From Amycolatopsis oliviviridis (lineage in GTDB: Bacteria; Actinomycetota; Actinomycetes; Mycobacteriales; Pseudonocardiaceae), in the NCBI RefSeq assembly GCF_014654365.1, contig NZ_BNAY01000005.1, positions 310,001 to 374,000 of the forward strand: a stretch of DNA of 64,000 nucleotides. The letters run 5' to 3'. The position numbers and the translations under genes are program-made. Below the pieces are notes generated by a model, which had not been told where the DNA came from, made no database searches, and was given only the letters and a program-made list of their open reading frames with translations. Below are positions 16,224 through 26,770 of the stretch, one piece after another. Numbering within the stretch: the first letter of the stretch is position 1; each line of letters starts with the position of its first letter.

Positions 16224-16250
16224 GTGGGTGTACCCGCTGGGTGTACCCAC
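16224..16250. promoter_or_regulatory. Putative operator between XRE regulator and MFS exporter
   Basis: Two copies of the self-palindromic GGGTGTACCC (16226-16235, 16239-16248) separated by 3 nt are bracketed by GT and AC, forming a symmetric 27-bp element. It lies 30 nt from the regulator start and 46 nt from the exporter start. Confidence 0.6.
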
Positions 16251-16296
16251 GGCGCGGGGCTGGTTGCTCTCGACGGGCCGGCCCACCGTCGAGGGC

Positions 16297-17766
16297 ATGA
16301 CAAGACAGCACAACCGGGCCTGGTTCGGCCTGCTGGTGATCCTCTGCCCGGTCTTCCTGGTCTCGATGGACGGCTCGATCCTGTTCCTCGCGATGCCCAG
16401 GATCAGCCAGGCGCTCACCCCGACGGCCGATCAGGCGCTGTGGATCCTGGACGTCTACGGCTTCGCGGTCGGCTCGCTGCTCATCGCGTTCGGCAACATC
16501 GGCGACCGCTACGGCCGCCGGAAGCTGCTGATGATCGGTGCGGCGGTGTTCGGCGCGGCCTCCACCGCGGCGGCGTTCGCCCCGAGCCCGGAACTGCTCA
16601 TCGCGTTCCGCGCGCTCATGGGGCTGGCGGGCGCGACGCTGCTGCCGTCGGCGCTGGCCGTGCTGAGCGAGCTCTTCCCCGACCCCCGGCTGAGGGCGCG
16701 GGCCATCGGTGTCTTCGCGGCCGCGTTCGCCGCCGGTTTCGCGATCGGCCCGGTCGTCGGCGGTGTCCTGCTGGAGCGGTTCCCCTGGGGTTCGGTCTTC
16801 CTGGTCAACCTGCCGGTGATCGTGGTGTTCCTGGCGCTCGCGCCGGTGCTGCTCCGGGAGGTGCGGGCCACGCGGCCCGGACGCGTGGACGCGCTGAGCG
16901 TCGTGCTCTCGGCCGCCGGTCTGCTGCTCGCGATTTACGGGATCAAGCACGCCGCCGCCGACGGGCTGTCCGTCCTCGCGGTCTCCGCGGGGATCGCCGG
17001 GGCCGGGCTGCTGACGTGGTTCGTCCGGCGCCAGCGTGGTCTCGACCACCCGCTGATCGAGTTCTCCCTGTTCCGCGACCGCGTCTTCACGATCGCGGTC
17101 GTCACCGGGCTGCTGCCCCTCGCCGCGTGGTCGGCGGCCGCGTACCTGTCGGGGGTCCACCTCCAGTCCGTGCTCGGCCTGCCCGTGCTGCACGCGGCGC
17201 TGCTGGCGCTGCCCGGCGCGGCCGTGCTCACCACGATGTGCGTCGTCACCCCGGCGCTGGTCGACCGGATCGGCAAGCGCGCGGCCCTGGTCACCTGCCA
17301 CTTCTCCATAGCCCTCGGGCTGGCGTTGCTGCTCATGACCGGCGTCACGGGCGGGGCGGGCTGGTACGTCGCCTCGACCGTGGTCGCCGGGGTCGGCTAC
17401 GGCATCTCGTTCAGCGTGGTGGCCGACACGGCCGTCGCCGCGGTGCCCGCCGAACGGGCGGGAGCGGCCGGCGCGATCGCCGAGACCAGCAACGAGATCG
17501 GCAACGCGCTGGGGATCGCGCTCATGGGGTCGCTCGCGGCGCTGGTGTTCCGCCTGGCCGGTCCGGGCCTCGCGCCCACGCTCGGCGAAACCCTTCAGCA
17601 TCCGGGTATCGCGCCCACGGCCGCCGTTGACGCGAAGGAGGCCTTCGTCGCGGGTCTGCACACCGCCGTCGCGGTGCTGAGCCTGCTGCATGTCGGGCTC
17701 GGCGTCCTCGCCCTGCGTTGGCTCCCTCAGTCGGAGAAGGCGCTCGTGCCCCAGCCGTCGGTGTAG
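16297..17766 (+). CDS. MFS drug efflux transporter (DHA2, 14-TM type)
   Basis: 489 aa with about 14 hydrophobic segments. The first helix ends in SMDGSILFLAMPRI, equivalent to the D-x-T-I/V-N-V-A-L-P motif of DHA2 exporters, and GDRYGRRKLL is the MFS A-motif loop. Such proteins export drugs or dyes using the proton gradient. The ATG at 16297 is preceded by GAGGG at short spacing. The divergent MmyB-like regulator probably controls it. Its 3' end overlaps the nitroreductase gene by 40 nt on the other strand. Confidence 0.93.
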   Translation: MTRQHNRAWFGLLVILCPVFLVSMDGSILFLAMPRISQALTPTADQALWILDVYGFAVGSLLIAFGNIGDRYGRRKLLMIGAAVFGAASTAAAFAPSPELLIAFRALMGLAGATLLPSALAVLSELFPDPRLRARAIGVFAAAFAAGFAIGPVVGGVLLERFPWGSVFLVNLPVIVVFLALAPVLLREVRATRPGRVDALSVVLSAAGLLLAIYGIKHAAADGLSVLAVSAGIAGAGLLTWFVRRQRGLDHPLIEFSLFRDRVFTIAVVTGLLPLAAWSAAAYLSGVHLQSVLGLPVLHAALLALPGAAVLTTMCVVTPALVDRIGKRAALVTCHFSIALGLALLLMTGVTGGAGWYVASTVVAGVGYGISFSVVADTAVAAVPAERAGAAGAIAETSNEIGNALGIALMGSLAALVFRLAGPGLAPTLGETLQHPGIAPTAAVDAKEAFVAGLHTAVAVLSLLHVGLGVLALRWLPQSEKALVPQPSV

Positions 17767-18323
17767 GCGAAATCGGCCAGCGGGACCCGCTCGCGTGGCG
17801 CCTTCTCGCGCTCGATCCGCCAGTCCTCTTCCAGTACCGAAGGATCCGCGGGGTGGCCGACGGCGATGGCGACCTTGGGGACGACGTCGTCGGGCAGGCC
17901 GAAGAAGTCCGATGCCGCTTCGGCGGAGAAGCCGGCCATCTGATGCGCGATCAGGCCGAGTTCGACGGCCTGGAGCACGAGGTTCTCGCTCGCCAGGCCC
18001 AGTCCGTACTCGGCGTAGGGGACTTCGCCCTTCTCGTTGGTGGTCACCATCACGCCGATCAGCAGCAGCCCGGCGCGATGAGCCCACGCGCGGTTGCCCG
18101 AGTTGAGCGTCGAGAGGACGCGGTCGAACGACGGCGTGCCCCGGAGGCCGACCAGGTAACGGGCGGGCTGGGTGTTGCCGAACGACGGCGCCCAGCGGGC
18201 CGCTTCGAGCAGCGCGCGGACCTGGTCGTCGGTGACGGTGGCGGCCTCGTCGTAGGCGCGAGGGCTCCACCTGGCGGCCAGGATCGACGCGATCGGGGTA
18301 CTCGTTTGGGCGGGCTTGTGCAT
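17727..18323 (-). CDS. Nitroreductase family protein
   Basis: 198 aa FMN-binding nitroreductase fold. RWSPRAYDEAATVTDDQVRALLEAARWAPSFGNTQP (residues 18-53; FMN phosphate-binding Arg/Ser region) and the C-terminal PKVAIAVGHPAD are typical. It reduces nitro compounds or quinones with NAD(P)H. The ATG at 18323 is followed by MHKPAQTSTPI. It is convergent with the MFS exporter and overlaps it by 40 nt; a joint role in detoxification is possible but unsupported. Confidence 0.9.
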   Translation of the reverse strand: MHKPAQTSTPIASILAARWSPRAYDEAATVTDDQVRALLEAARWAPSFGNTQPARYLVGLRGTPSFDRVLSTLNSGNRAWAHRAGLLLIGVMVTTNEKGEVPYAEYGLGLASENLVLQAVELGLIAHQMAGFSAEAASDFFGLPDDVVPKVAIAVGHPADPSVLEEDWRIEREKAPRERVPLADFAYTDGWGTSAFSD

Positions 18324-18550
18324 TGGCGGACCATAACAAGGCGTGCTCTCCGTCACTAAAGTGAAAGCCCTCCGACTATTTCGTTGGTGTTAAGGAAGAT
18401 TTACTTCCAGAAGTCCCCGAAGTGGTGGTCAGGCCCACTTACGAGGGTGGCGGGCATGCGTGTCCCCGGTAGGCTTTCGCCCAAATAAGGGACGCGGGGG
18501 CTCCTCGGTGCCCACCAGGAGCACGCCCGGCCCGTCGAGGAGGTTCGGGC

Positions 18551-19815
<1,265 letters not shown>

Positions 19816-19816
<1 letters not shown>

Positions 19817-20856
19817 TGGCTGAAGGTCTGCGAGTAGGAGTGGTAGGGGCGACCGGTCAGGTCGGCGGTGTGATGCGCCGTCTGCTGGCCGAACGGGGTT
19901 TCCCGGTCGCCGAAATGCGGTACTTCGCTTCGGCGCGGTCCGCTGGCTCGAAACTTCCTTGGCGTGACGGGGAAATCGTCATCGAGGACGCGACGACGGC
20001 GGATCCGTCCGGTTTGGACATCGCGCTGTTCTCCGCCGGTGGCTCGACCTCCAAGGCACAGGCGGAGCGGTTCGCCGCCGCCGGTGCCACGGTGATCGAC
20101 AACTCGTCGGCCTGGCGCATGGACCCCGAGGTCCCGCTGGTCGTCAGCGAGGTCAACCCGGAGGCGGTCAAGGAAGCGCGCAAGGGGATCATCGCGAACC
20201 CCAACTGCACCACCATGGCCGCGATGCCGGTGCTCAAGCCGCTGCACGCGGAAGCGGGTCTGGTGCGGCTGGTCGCCAGCACGTATCAGGCGGTGTCCGG
20301 CAGCGGGCTCGCCGGCGTCGAGGAGCTGGAAGGCCAGCTGGCCGCGGCGGCGCCGAACGCGGGCGCGCTGACCCACGACGGCGCGGCGGTGACGTTCCCC
20401 GAGCCGAAGAAGTACGCGCGGACCATCGCGCACAACGTCCTCCCGCTGGCCGGGTCCATTGTGGACGACGGTGAATTCGAGACGGACGAAGAGAAGAAGT
20501 TCCGCAACGAGAGCCGCAAGATCCTGAGCATCCCGGAGCTGCGCGTCTCCTGCACCTGTGTGCGGGTGCCGGTGTTCTCGGGACACTCGATCTCGATCAA
20601 CGCGGAGTTCTCGCAGGCGCTTTCGGTCGCCCGCGCGACCGAACTGCTGACCGGCGCGCCCGGCGTGGAGCTGTCGGACATCCCGACGCCGCTGCAGGCC
20701 GCGGGCCAGGACCCGTCCTACGTCGGGCGCCTGCGCACGGACCCGGGCGTCGACGGCGGCCGCGGTCTCGTGCTGTTCCTGTCGAACGACAACCTGCGGA
20801 AGGGCGCGGCGCTCAACGCCGTGCAGATCGCGGAACTGGTCGCCGCGAACTCCTGA
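19816..20856 (+). CDS. asd: Aspartate-semialdehyde dehydrogenase
   Basis: Reduces aspartyl phosphate to aspartate semialdehyde with NADPH, the step after Ask. 346 aa. VGVVGATGQVGGVMRRLL is the NADP-binding loop, NPNCTTM holds the catalytic Cys (about residue 133), and SGHSISINAEF the active-site His. It overlaps ask by one base. The operon ends at 20856, followed by a complex nested palindrome. Confidence 0.97.
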
Positions 20857-20866
20857 CCCCTCGCCA

Positions 20867-20985
20867 CGCGTTTAGTCCTCTGAATGCGGCAAGCGCGTGA
20901 AGGCCCCCTTCCCTCGGCTCAGCCGAGGGAAGGGGGCCTTCACGCGGGGGCCCGGAGAACCACCGCATTCAGAGGACGAAATGCG
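20867..20985. repeat. Intergenic palindrome, family B, copy interrupted by a family-A palindrome
   Basis: The outer arms AGTCCTCTGAATGCGG (20874-20889) and CCGCATTCAGAGGAC (20963-20977) match the uninterrupted family-B element at 25489-25553. Between them sits a complete family-A palindrome. The overall structure is a hairpin inside a hairpin, in the space between asd and the convergent TPR-like gene. Confidence 0.85.
20894..20946. repeat. Intergenic palindrome, family A, copy 3 (inside family B)
   Basis: Perfect arms of 26 nt around one central base at 20920, with core GTGAAGGCCCCCTTC identical to copies 1 and 2. It replaces the short loop present in the uninterrupted family-B element. Confidence 0.9.
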
Positions 20986-20991
20986 CCAGGG

Positions 20992-22098
20992 TCAGGGCTT
21001 CGTGGCCCCGAAGCAGGCCGCGTACCGCGTCGCCAGGAACTCGCCCCGAGCGTCACCGCTGTAGGCCCAGATCCCGGCGTCGGCCCGCGTCCCCAGGTGC
21101 CGGAACTGCTCGACGGCCTCGTCGAAGCGCCCGTTCTCCACGAGCGCCTTCGCCGCGTACGCCCGGTCCGAGCGCGTCGACGGGTGATCCCGCCCTTCGC
21201 CGTCGAGCCACGCCACGATCCCGTCGAGCGCACCGGCGACCCGCGGGTCACGCCACGCGGAAACGTCCTGGAACTCGGATTCGTGCGCGGCGATCAGCAG
21301 GAGCGGAGCCAGCTTCGGAGACTTCGCCGCGGCGGTCTCGGCGAACTCCCACATCTTCTCGTTCGAGCCGAACCACTTGGCGCACCAGTACTGCAGTGCC
21401 CGCGTGTGCGCCCCGCGGTGCTGCGGGTCGCGCTCCGTGAGCTCCGCCCAAACCTCCAGGTACTGGTCGTTCTCGGCCTGCTGCCCCATCGCGATCGCGA
21501 GCGCTGTCACCCAAGGCGTCGGATCCGCGGGAGCGAGCTCGGACGCCTCGTGCACGGCCTCCTCGGCCTGCGCCAGCACCCGGAAGAACGCGGCGAACTG
21601 CTCCTCCGTGACGTGTTTCGCCTGCAGCCCGCTGCGCACCTCCCACGCCACGTGCACCAGCGATTCCGCGTTGACCAGCGCCGCACCTGGGTCACCGGGG
21701 CGGGCCTCGCGCCACGCGCGCAGCCACCCGTCGTCCGTCGCGGCGGCCTCGCCGAGCGCGCCGGTCACCAGATTGCGACGGTCCCAGTCACCCCAGGTCG
21801 ACGCCAGCAGCGCGGCGGCGCCCGTCCATTCACCGCGAGCGGTCGACTCCTGGACGGCGAGGACCTCTTCGTCGGTCCAGTACTGCTTCGTCGACACCTC
21901 GTTGTCCGGCGGGAGACCCCAGCGCGTGACGTCCGGGACCTTGCCCTTGAACTTGGGCTTCTCCGGCGGCAGCAGGGCGACGAACTCCTCCGGCGTCATC
22001 ACGTTCTTGAGTTCGTCGATCTCGACGCCGCGTCGTTTCGCCTCCTTCATCATGGCGAAGACGGCCTTGCGTTCACGGGATTTGAGCAGCCAAAGCAT
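20992..22098 (-). CDS. Hypothetical protein, TPR-like helical repeats
   Basis: 368 aa, acidic and helical, with no signal peptide. A short N-terminal segment (LLKSRERKAVFAMMKEAKRRGVEIDEL) is followed by repeated helix pairs that look like tetratricopeptide-type repeats (WLRAWREARPGDPGAALVNAES; AEEAVHEASELAPADPTPW; ALVENGRFDEAVEQFRHLG). I cannot name the family. It lies 9 nt downstream of the M48 peptidase gene on the same strand, so the two are probably co-transcribed; the TPR protein may be a partner of that membrane protease. Confidence 0.75.
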   Translation of the reverse strand: MLWLLKSRERKAVFAMMKEAKRRGVEIDELKNVMTPEEFVALLPPEKPKFKGKVPDVTRWGLPPDNEVSTKQYWTDEEVLAVQESTARGEWTGAAALLASTWGDWDRRNLVTGALGEAAATDDGWLRAWREARPGDPGAALVNAESLVHVAWEVRSGLQAKHVTEEQFAAFFRVLAQAEEAVHEASELAPADPTPWVTALAIAMGQQAENDQYLEVWAELTERDPQHRGAHTRALQYWCAKWFGSNEKMWEFAETAAAKSPKLAPLLLIAAHESEFQDVSAWRDPRVAGALDGIVAWLDGEGRDHPSTRSDRAYAAKALVENGRFDEAVEQFRHLGTRADAGIWAYSGDARGEFLATRYAACFGATKP

Positions 22099-22107
22099 TG
22101 AAACTCC

Positions 22108-23607
22108 TTAGGAACGAACAAGAGTGGGTGACGGCCGGTAGCCGGCGGACACCCCGGCGGCCGTCAGCAGCGCGCGCAGTGGCGCGGTGTCGGATTCGGC
22201 CGCGGTGGCCTTGTCGAGCGCGGGTGCCAGCCGGTCTTCCAGCGGTTCGTCCAAGACGAACGGGGCCGGACCGGACCACGACAGCGACCAGCGCCCCGCG
22301 CCGACGTCGGTGAGGGCCGCGTGCACCACGACCGCCAGCCGCCTCCGGACGGAGACGGCGGCGAACTCCCGCCGGGCTCGCGACCCGATCCCGGCGGGCG
22401 GCCGCTCGTCGGGATCGGCGAGTTCTTCGTGCCTGCCCGCGTCGAGCAGGTCCAGCGCCATGTCCAGGGTGCGTTCGCCGAGGACCTCGGCGGCCGCTTC
22501 GGCGGCGGCGTGACGACGGCCGATCGCGACCAGCGACTGCCAGTCCGTCCGCCGCTTCGTGTGCGCCTCGTCGGAGAAGACGGTGAACAGCGCCTCGTCG
22601 AGCATCTTCTCGGCACCGGTCAGCAGCTCGTCCGCGGGCCGCTCGCCGCCGGGGCGGACCGGGAACCGGACGCCCGCTTCGAGCGTCGCGACGCGGTCGC
22701 GGGTGGCCGGGTGCGTGTCCCATCGCGAGGTCTTCTCCTCCGACGGGTTCCGGCGCATCTCCTCCATCTGCTCCGCCCTGGTCGGGTCGGTGAGCAGCGC
22801 GCGGTAGCCCTCGCCGAACCGGTCCGGGAGATAGCCCGCGTCCCAGCCGATCGCGGCGTAGTTGTTCATGAAGAACCGCCAGGTGACGGCCAGCGCTTCG
22901 ATCTCGCGCAGGGCCGAAGCCGCCGCGTCGGTCCCGGCGAGCCGCGCGGAGACGGCGTCGGCGGCGAGTTCCTGGTTCCGGCAGACGCTCATCGAGACCA
23001 TGAAATACAGCTTCGCGTACTGCTTGAACAGCCAGCCGACGAAGCGCTCGAAGTAGCCTTCGCGACCCAGGCCGTTGACCACCCGCGCGATCGACTTGCG
23101 CCCGCGATAGGTCAGCGCGGAGAACCGGGTGTCCTTGTTGCTGTAGTGGCCCAGCTCGTGCGCGAGCACCGCGCGGAACTGGTCCTGGCGCAGGCCCATG
23201 ACCAGCGGGACGCCGATGATCATCCGGCGGCGAAGCACCCGCAGCCCGAGCCACGAGGTGCGCTCGGTCACCGCCGCGTTGACGTCGGCGTCGAGATAGA
23301 TCTCGTCCGGCGGCCGGGTGCCCGCCTCGTCCGCCAGCTCCCGGACCAGCGCCCACAGCGCGGGTTGTGACTCCGGCGTCACCGCGACGCCGGGAACGTC
23401 GTCGTCGGTCGCCCGCTCGACCGTGAGCAGGGTCTTGAGCAGGATCCAGCCGACCGGGACGGTGACGATGCCGAGCTTTACCGCCGTGAACACGTTGTGC
23501 CGCAGCGCCAGCACTTCGAGCGTCACGATCCCGCCCACGAACGCCAGCACGAGCAGCGGGAACGCCGCCAGCAGGACGGCAGCGAGCAGCCCACGTAAAG
23601 ACTTCAC
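22108..23607 (-). CDS. M48-family membrane zinc metallopeptidase
   Basis: 499 aa. Two N-terminal membrane segments (about 5-30, 38-60) and the zinc motif AVLAHELGHYSNKD (HExxH, about residue 150), with the third ligand expected in the ELAADAVSARLAG segment. It resembles HtpX/Ste24-type proteases that act on membrane or misfolded proteins. The C-terminal third (about 330-499) is a long soluble extension without a family I recognise. It is first in a two-gene unit with the TPR-like protein. Confidence 0.9.
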   Translation of the reverse strand: MKSLRGLLAAVLLAAFPLLVLAFVGGIVTLEVLALRHNVFTAVKLGIVTVPVGWILLKTLLTVERATDDDVPGVAVTPESQPALWALVRELADEAGTRPPDEIYLDADVNAAVTERTSWLGLRVLRRRMIIGVPLVMGLRQDQFRAVLAHELGHYSNKDTRFSALTYRGRKSIARVVNGLGREGYFERFVGWLFKQYAKLYFMVSMSVCRNQELAADAVSARLAGTDAAASALREIEALAVTWRFFMNNYAAIGWDAGYLPDRFGEGYRALLTDPTRAEQMEEMRRNPSEEKTSRWDTHPATRDRVATLEAGVRFPVRPGGERPADELLTGAEKMLDEALFTVFSDEAHTKRRTDWQSLVAIGRRHAAAEAAAEVLGERTLDMALDLLDAGRHEELADPDERPPAGIGSRARREFAAVSVRRRLAVVVHAALTDVGAGRWSLSWSGPAPFVLDEPLEDRLAPALDKATAAESDTAPLRALLTAAGVSAGYRPSPTLVRS

Positions 23608-23846
23608 TGTGAAACGGACCTTCCCCAGAGTTGGTGTACCCCCGACACCGAGCGCTCATTGTGCCCGAAGCACCTCCCCGGACCGATCACTTTTCGAATA
23701 CGATCGAAGACTTCGCGATGAACATCACCTCACGCGTGGTAGTCGCTTGTGGACTGTCCATTGTGGAATTCGGTAAATGCGTTGTCCGGTTCGTCCGGCC
23801 CGTGCATGCTCAGGGGCGACAAAACGTTTTCCACGAAAGGAAAGTC

Positions 23847-25037
23847 ATGTACACGGCGGTCGAAGGCTCGCGGGTTCCGATCCGGATGTGGGCCGACCCC
23901 ACGTCGGTCGAGGACCAAGCCATGCGGCAGCTGCACAACGTCGCCAACCTGCCGTGGGTGCACGGCGTCGCGGTCATGCCCGACGTCCACTACGGCAAGG
24001 GCGCGACCGTCGGCAGCGTGATCGCGATGCGCGACGCCGTGTCCCCGGCCGCCGTCGGCGTGGACATCGGCTGTGGGATGAGCGCGGTGCGGACCTCGCT
24101 CACCGCCGCCGATCTGCCCGACGACCTGCTGAAGCTCCGCCGCCGGATCGAATCGGCCGTCCCGGTCGGTTTCGGCCTGCACAAGACGCCGGTGAACCCG
24201 GCGAAGGTGCACGGTGTCGGTGGCTGGGACGCGTTCTGGAAGTCCTTCGGCGACCTGCATCACGGCGTCCAGGACCTGCACGACCGCGCGTCGCGGCAGA
24301 TCGGGAGCCTCGGTGGCGGCAACCACTTCATCGAGGTCTGCCTCGAACAGGGCGGCGACGACGAAGGCCGCGTGTGGCTGATGCTGCACTCGGGTTCGCG
24401 CAACATCGGCAAGGAACTCGCGGAACGGCACATGGCCGTCGCGCGGAAGCTGCCGCACAACGCGGACCTGCCGGACCCGGATCTCGCGGTGTTCGTCGCG
24501 GGCACGCCGGAGATGCAGGCGTACCGGCGCGACCTGTTCTGGGCGCAGGACTACGCGGCGCGCAACCGCGCCACCATGGTCGCGCTCGTGAAGCAGGCGC
24601 TGAAGGACGTCGTGCCGCAGACGACGTTCGACGACGCGATCAGCTGCCATCACAATTACGTCGCCGAGGAGACCTACGACGGCGTCGACCTCCTGGTGAC
24701 CCGCAAGGGCGCGATCCGCGCGGGTTCGGGCGACCTCGGGATCATCCCGGGCAGCATGGGCACCGGTTCGTACATCGTGCGCGGCCTCGGGAACGCGTCG
24801 TCCTTCCAGTCCGCGTCGCACGGGGCGGGCCGGCGGATGTCGCGGAACAAGGCCAAGAAGCTGTACACCGCCGAGGACCTCGCCGCGCAGACCGCCGGCG
24901 TGGAATGCCGCAAGGACTCCGGTGTGGTGGACGAGATCCCGGCCGCGTACAAGGACATCGAAACGGTGATCAAGGCGCAGACGGACCTCGTCGAGGTGGT
25001 CGCGCATCTCAAGCAGGTCGTCTGCGTGAAGGGCTGA
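23847..25037 (+). CDS. rtcB: RtcB-family RNA-splicing ligase
   Basis: 396 aa. RtcB joins RNA 2',3'-cyclic phosphate or 3'-phosphate ends to 5'-OH ends using GTP and Mn2+. Metal-site motifs are visible: MPDVHYGKGATVGSV, GVDIGCGMSAV (Asp and Cys ligands), GGGNHFIE and LHSGSRNIGK (His ligands), and the guanylylated His is expected in the SHGAGRRMSR motif. ATG at 23847 follows GAAAGGAAA. No RtcA or archease lies beside it. The 239 nt before it hold no other gene that I can support. Confidence 0.94.
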   Translation: MYTAVEGSRVPIRMWADPTSVEDQAMRQLHNVANLPWVHGVAVMPDVHYGKGATVGSVIAMRDAVSPAAVGVDIGCGMSAVRTSLTAADLPDDLLKLRRRIESAVPVGFGLHKTPVNPAKVHGVGGWDAFWKSFGDLHHGVQDLHDRASRQIGSLGGGNHFIEVCLEQGGDDEGRVWLMLHSGSRNIGKELAERHMAVARKLPHNADLPDPDLAVFVAGTPEMQAYRRDLFWAQDYAARNRATMVALVKQALKDVVPQTTFDDAISCHHNYVAEETYDGVDLLVTRKGAIRAGSGDLGIIPGSMGTGSYIVRGLGNASSFQSASHGAGRRMSRNKAKKLYTAEDLAAQTAGVECRKDSGVVDEIPAAYKDIETVIKAQTDLVEVVAHLKQVVCVKG

Positions 25038-25046
25038 ATTACCGGG

Positions 25047-25096
25047 CGATTCGTGGGTGGTGGTCAGGGGAACCCGACATACCACCCACGAAATCG
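25047..25096. repeat. Inverted repeat between rtcB and lipoprotein gene
   Basis: TTCGTGGGTGGT (25050-25061) and ACCACCCACGAA (25081-25092) are perfectly complementary around 19 nt, and a further CGAT/ATCG pairs across a one-base bulge. It begins 10 nt after the rtcB stop and ends 15 nt before the lipoprotein start, so it may be a terminator or an operator. Confidence 0.6.
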
Positions 25097-25110
25097 CTAC
25101 GCTGGATGCC

Positions 25111-25482
25111 ATGAAGAGGTTGGGATTCGCGGCGCTCCTGGCGGCCGCCGGACTGTCGCTGGCGGGCTGCAGCGAGGTCACGAACGCGGTCGATCAGACG
25201 AACAGGGCCGCGACGAAGGTCAGCGCCTGCGCCGAGGCACTCAGCCTCGTCGACCTCAACCCGGACCCGGCGACGCTCAAGGAGCGGGCCGCGGACAAGG
25301 AGAAGCGCCTGCGCGAGCTGGCGAACAACGTCGGCGAGAAGGACGTGGCCGGCGCGCTCACCGGCATGGCCGACTCGTACCTGCAGGCCCAGAAGGAGAA
25401 CATCCAGGACGCGGGCAAGGTCGCGGACTGGACCAAGCGCAACCTCGACCGGATCGACGCGCTCCGCAAGGTCTGCGCCTGA
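25111..25482 (+). CDS. Small secreted lipoprotein, unknown function
   Basis: 123 aa. A lipoprotein signal peptide (KRLGFAALLAAAGLSLAGCS; lipobox LAGC, Cys about residue 20) precedes a helical acidic/basic domain with a second and third Cys (KVSACAEAL and the C-terminal VCA) that could form a disulfide on the cell surface. I do not recognise the family. It stands alone between the inverted repeat and a family-B palindrome. Confidence 0.8.
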   Translation: MKRLGFAALLAAAGLSLAGCSEVTNAVDQTNRAATKVSACAEALSLVDLNPDPATLKERAADKEKRLRELANNVGEKDVAGALTGMADSYLQAQKENIQDAGKVADWTKRNLDRIDALRKVCA

Positions 25483-25488
25483 CCCTCT

Positions 25489-25553
25489 CGCGTTTCGTCC
25501 TCTGAATGCGGTAGTCGGCGACACGAACTACCGCATTCAGAGGACGAATTGCG
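25489..25553. repeat. Intergenic palindrome, family B, intact reference copy
   Basis: GTCCTCTGAATGCGGTAGT (25497-25515) and ACTACCGCATTCAGAGGAC (25527-25545) are perfectly complementary over 19 nt, with an 11-nt loop; outer flanks CGTTTC and GAATTGCG extend the pairing imperfectly. It fills the 71-nt gap between two convergent genes. Confidence 0.88.
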
Positions 25554-26753
25554 TCAGGAGGAAGTGAGCGCGGGCACCGGGGCGGCGGGGGTGCGGGACC
25601 GCCGCCAGAACAGGCCGACCGAGGCGATCGCCAGCGCTCCCAGCGCCGACGCCGCGAACCCCCAGCCGGGGCTGGAGTGGTCGATCACGAACCCGATGAT
25701 CGGGCTCCCGACCGCCAGCCCGATCCGGCTGGCCGCGTCCAGCAGGCCCATCGCCTCGCCGCGCACCCGCGCCGGCGCCGCCGCGCTGACCGTCTCCGTG
25801 CTCGCCGCGAGCGTCGGCGCGCACAGCACGTTGCTCGGGAAGAGCACGATCGCCAGCAGCCACCACGGGTGGTCGACCAGCCCGACCGGCAGCGTGAGCA
25901 CCGCCAGCAGCAGCATCAGCGTGCCCTGTGAGAGCGACCGCCGGACCGCGCCGTGGATCGCCCCGCCGAGGACGGACGCGACGCACATCAGCGTGATCAG
26001 CAGTCCTGACCAGGCGATGTCGCCGCTCGCGCGCAGCGTCGCCAGTGCGGCGAGTTCCATGCCGACCAGGCAGAACAGCGCGCCGGCGGCGATGAACATC
26101 GCCATCACGAGCCGTCCGGTGAGCCAGCTCCGGACGGTCGGCCGCTCCCCGGTGACCACCTCGGTGTCGGCCTCGGCGCGGATCGGCGGGTTCATCCGGT
26201 AGATCAGCGTCGCCGAAATCGCGAAGCAGACCCCGATACCGGTGAGCGCGTAGACCGCGGGCAGCTGCGTGATCGCCATGATCCCGGCCGACGGCCCGAT
26301 CATGAACGACGCCTCCACGAAGATCGTGTCCAGCGAGTAGGCCGCCCGCCGCTGCTCCAGCGGCACGAGCGCGGTGAGCACCAGCCGCGCGAGCGTCCCG
26401 GCGGGCACCGACAGCACGCCCGCGGGGAGCGCGACCGCCAGCAGCACCTGATACGGCAGATGCGGTGCGCTGATCCAGAACGTCGTCGAGGCCAGCCCGC
26501 AGATCGCGACCACCGGCCGTAGCCCGTAGCGGTCGACGTACCGGCCGACGAGCGGCGCCCCGAAGGCGCTGCCGAGCGTGGTCGCCGCGCCGATCAGCCC
26601 GGCCGCCCCGTACCCGCGGCCGAGGTCGTTGACCACGTACAGCGTCATCGTCACGCCCATCGCGGTCATCGGGAGCCGCGCCAGGAACATCAGCAGCATC
26701 GAGCTGGGAACACCGGGCACGGCCAACACGCGACGGTACGGAGCCAGGGCCAT
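25554..26753 (-). CDS. MFS transporter
   Basis: 399 aa, 12 hydrophobic segments. It resembles the MFS protein at 51427: YVVNDLGRGYGAAGLIGAATTLGSAFGAPLVGRYVDRYGLRP (positions about 37-78) has the same arrangement as the matching stretch there. ATG at 26753 is used because the first helix follows soon after. The substrate is unknown. The upstream region shares the decamer CGCGTACCAA with the promoter of the 51427 paralogue, suggesting a common regulator. Confidence 0.88.
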   Translation of the reverse strand: MALAPYRRVLAVPGVPSSMLLMFLARLPMTAMGVTMTLYVVNDLGRGYGAAGLIGAATTLGSAFGAPLVGRYVDRYGLRPVVAICGLASTTFWISAPHLPYQVLLAVALPAGVLSVPAGTLARLVLTALVPLEQRRAAYSLDTIFVEASFMIGPSAGIMAITQLPAVYALTGIGVCFAISATLIYRMNPPIRAEADTEVVTGERPTVRSWLTGRLVMAMFIAAGALFCLVGMELAALATLRASGDIAWSGLLITLMCVASVLGGAIHGAVRRSLSQGTLMLLLAVLTLPVGLVDHPWWLLAIVLFPSNVLCAPTLAASTETVSAAAPARVRGEAMGLLDAASRIGLAVGSPIIGFVIDHSSPGWGFAASALGALAIASVGLFWRRSRTPAAPVPALTSS

Positions 26754-26770
26754 GATCCGATGAGAGCGTA

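Noticed and set aside
16156..18339. 727-codon frame antisense to the MFS exporter
   Set aside because: No domain, low-complexity composition, completely covered by the exporter and nitroreductase genes.
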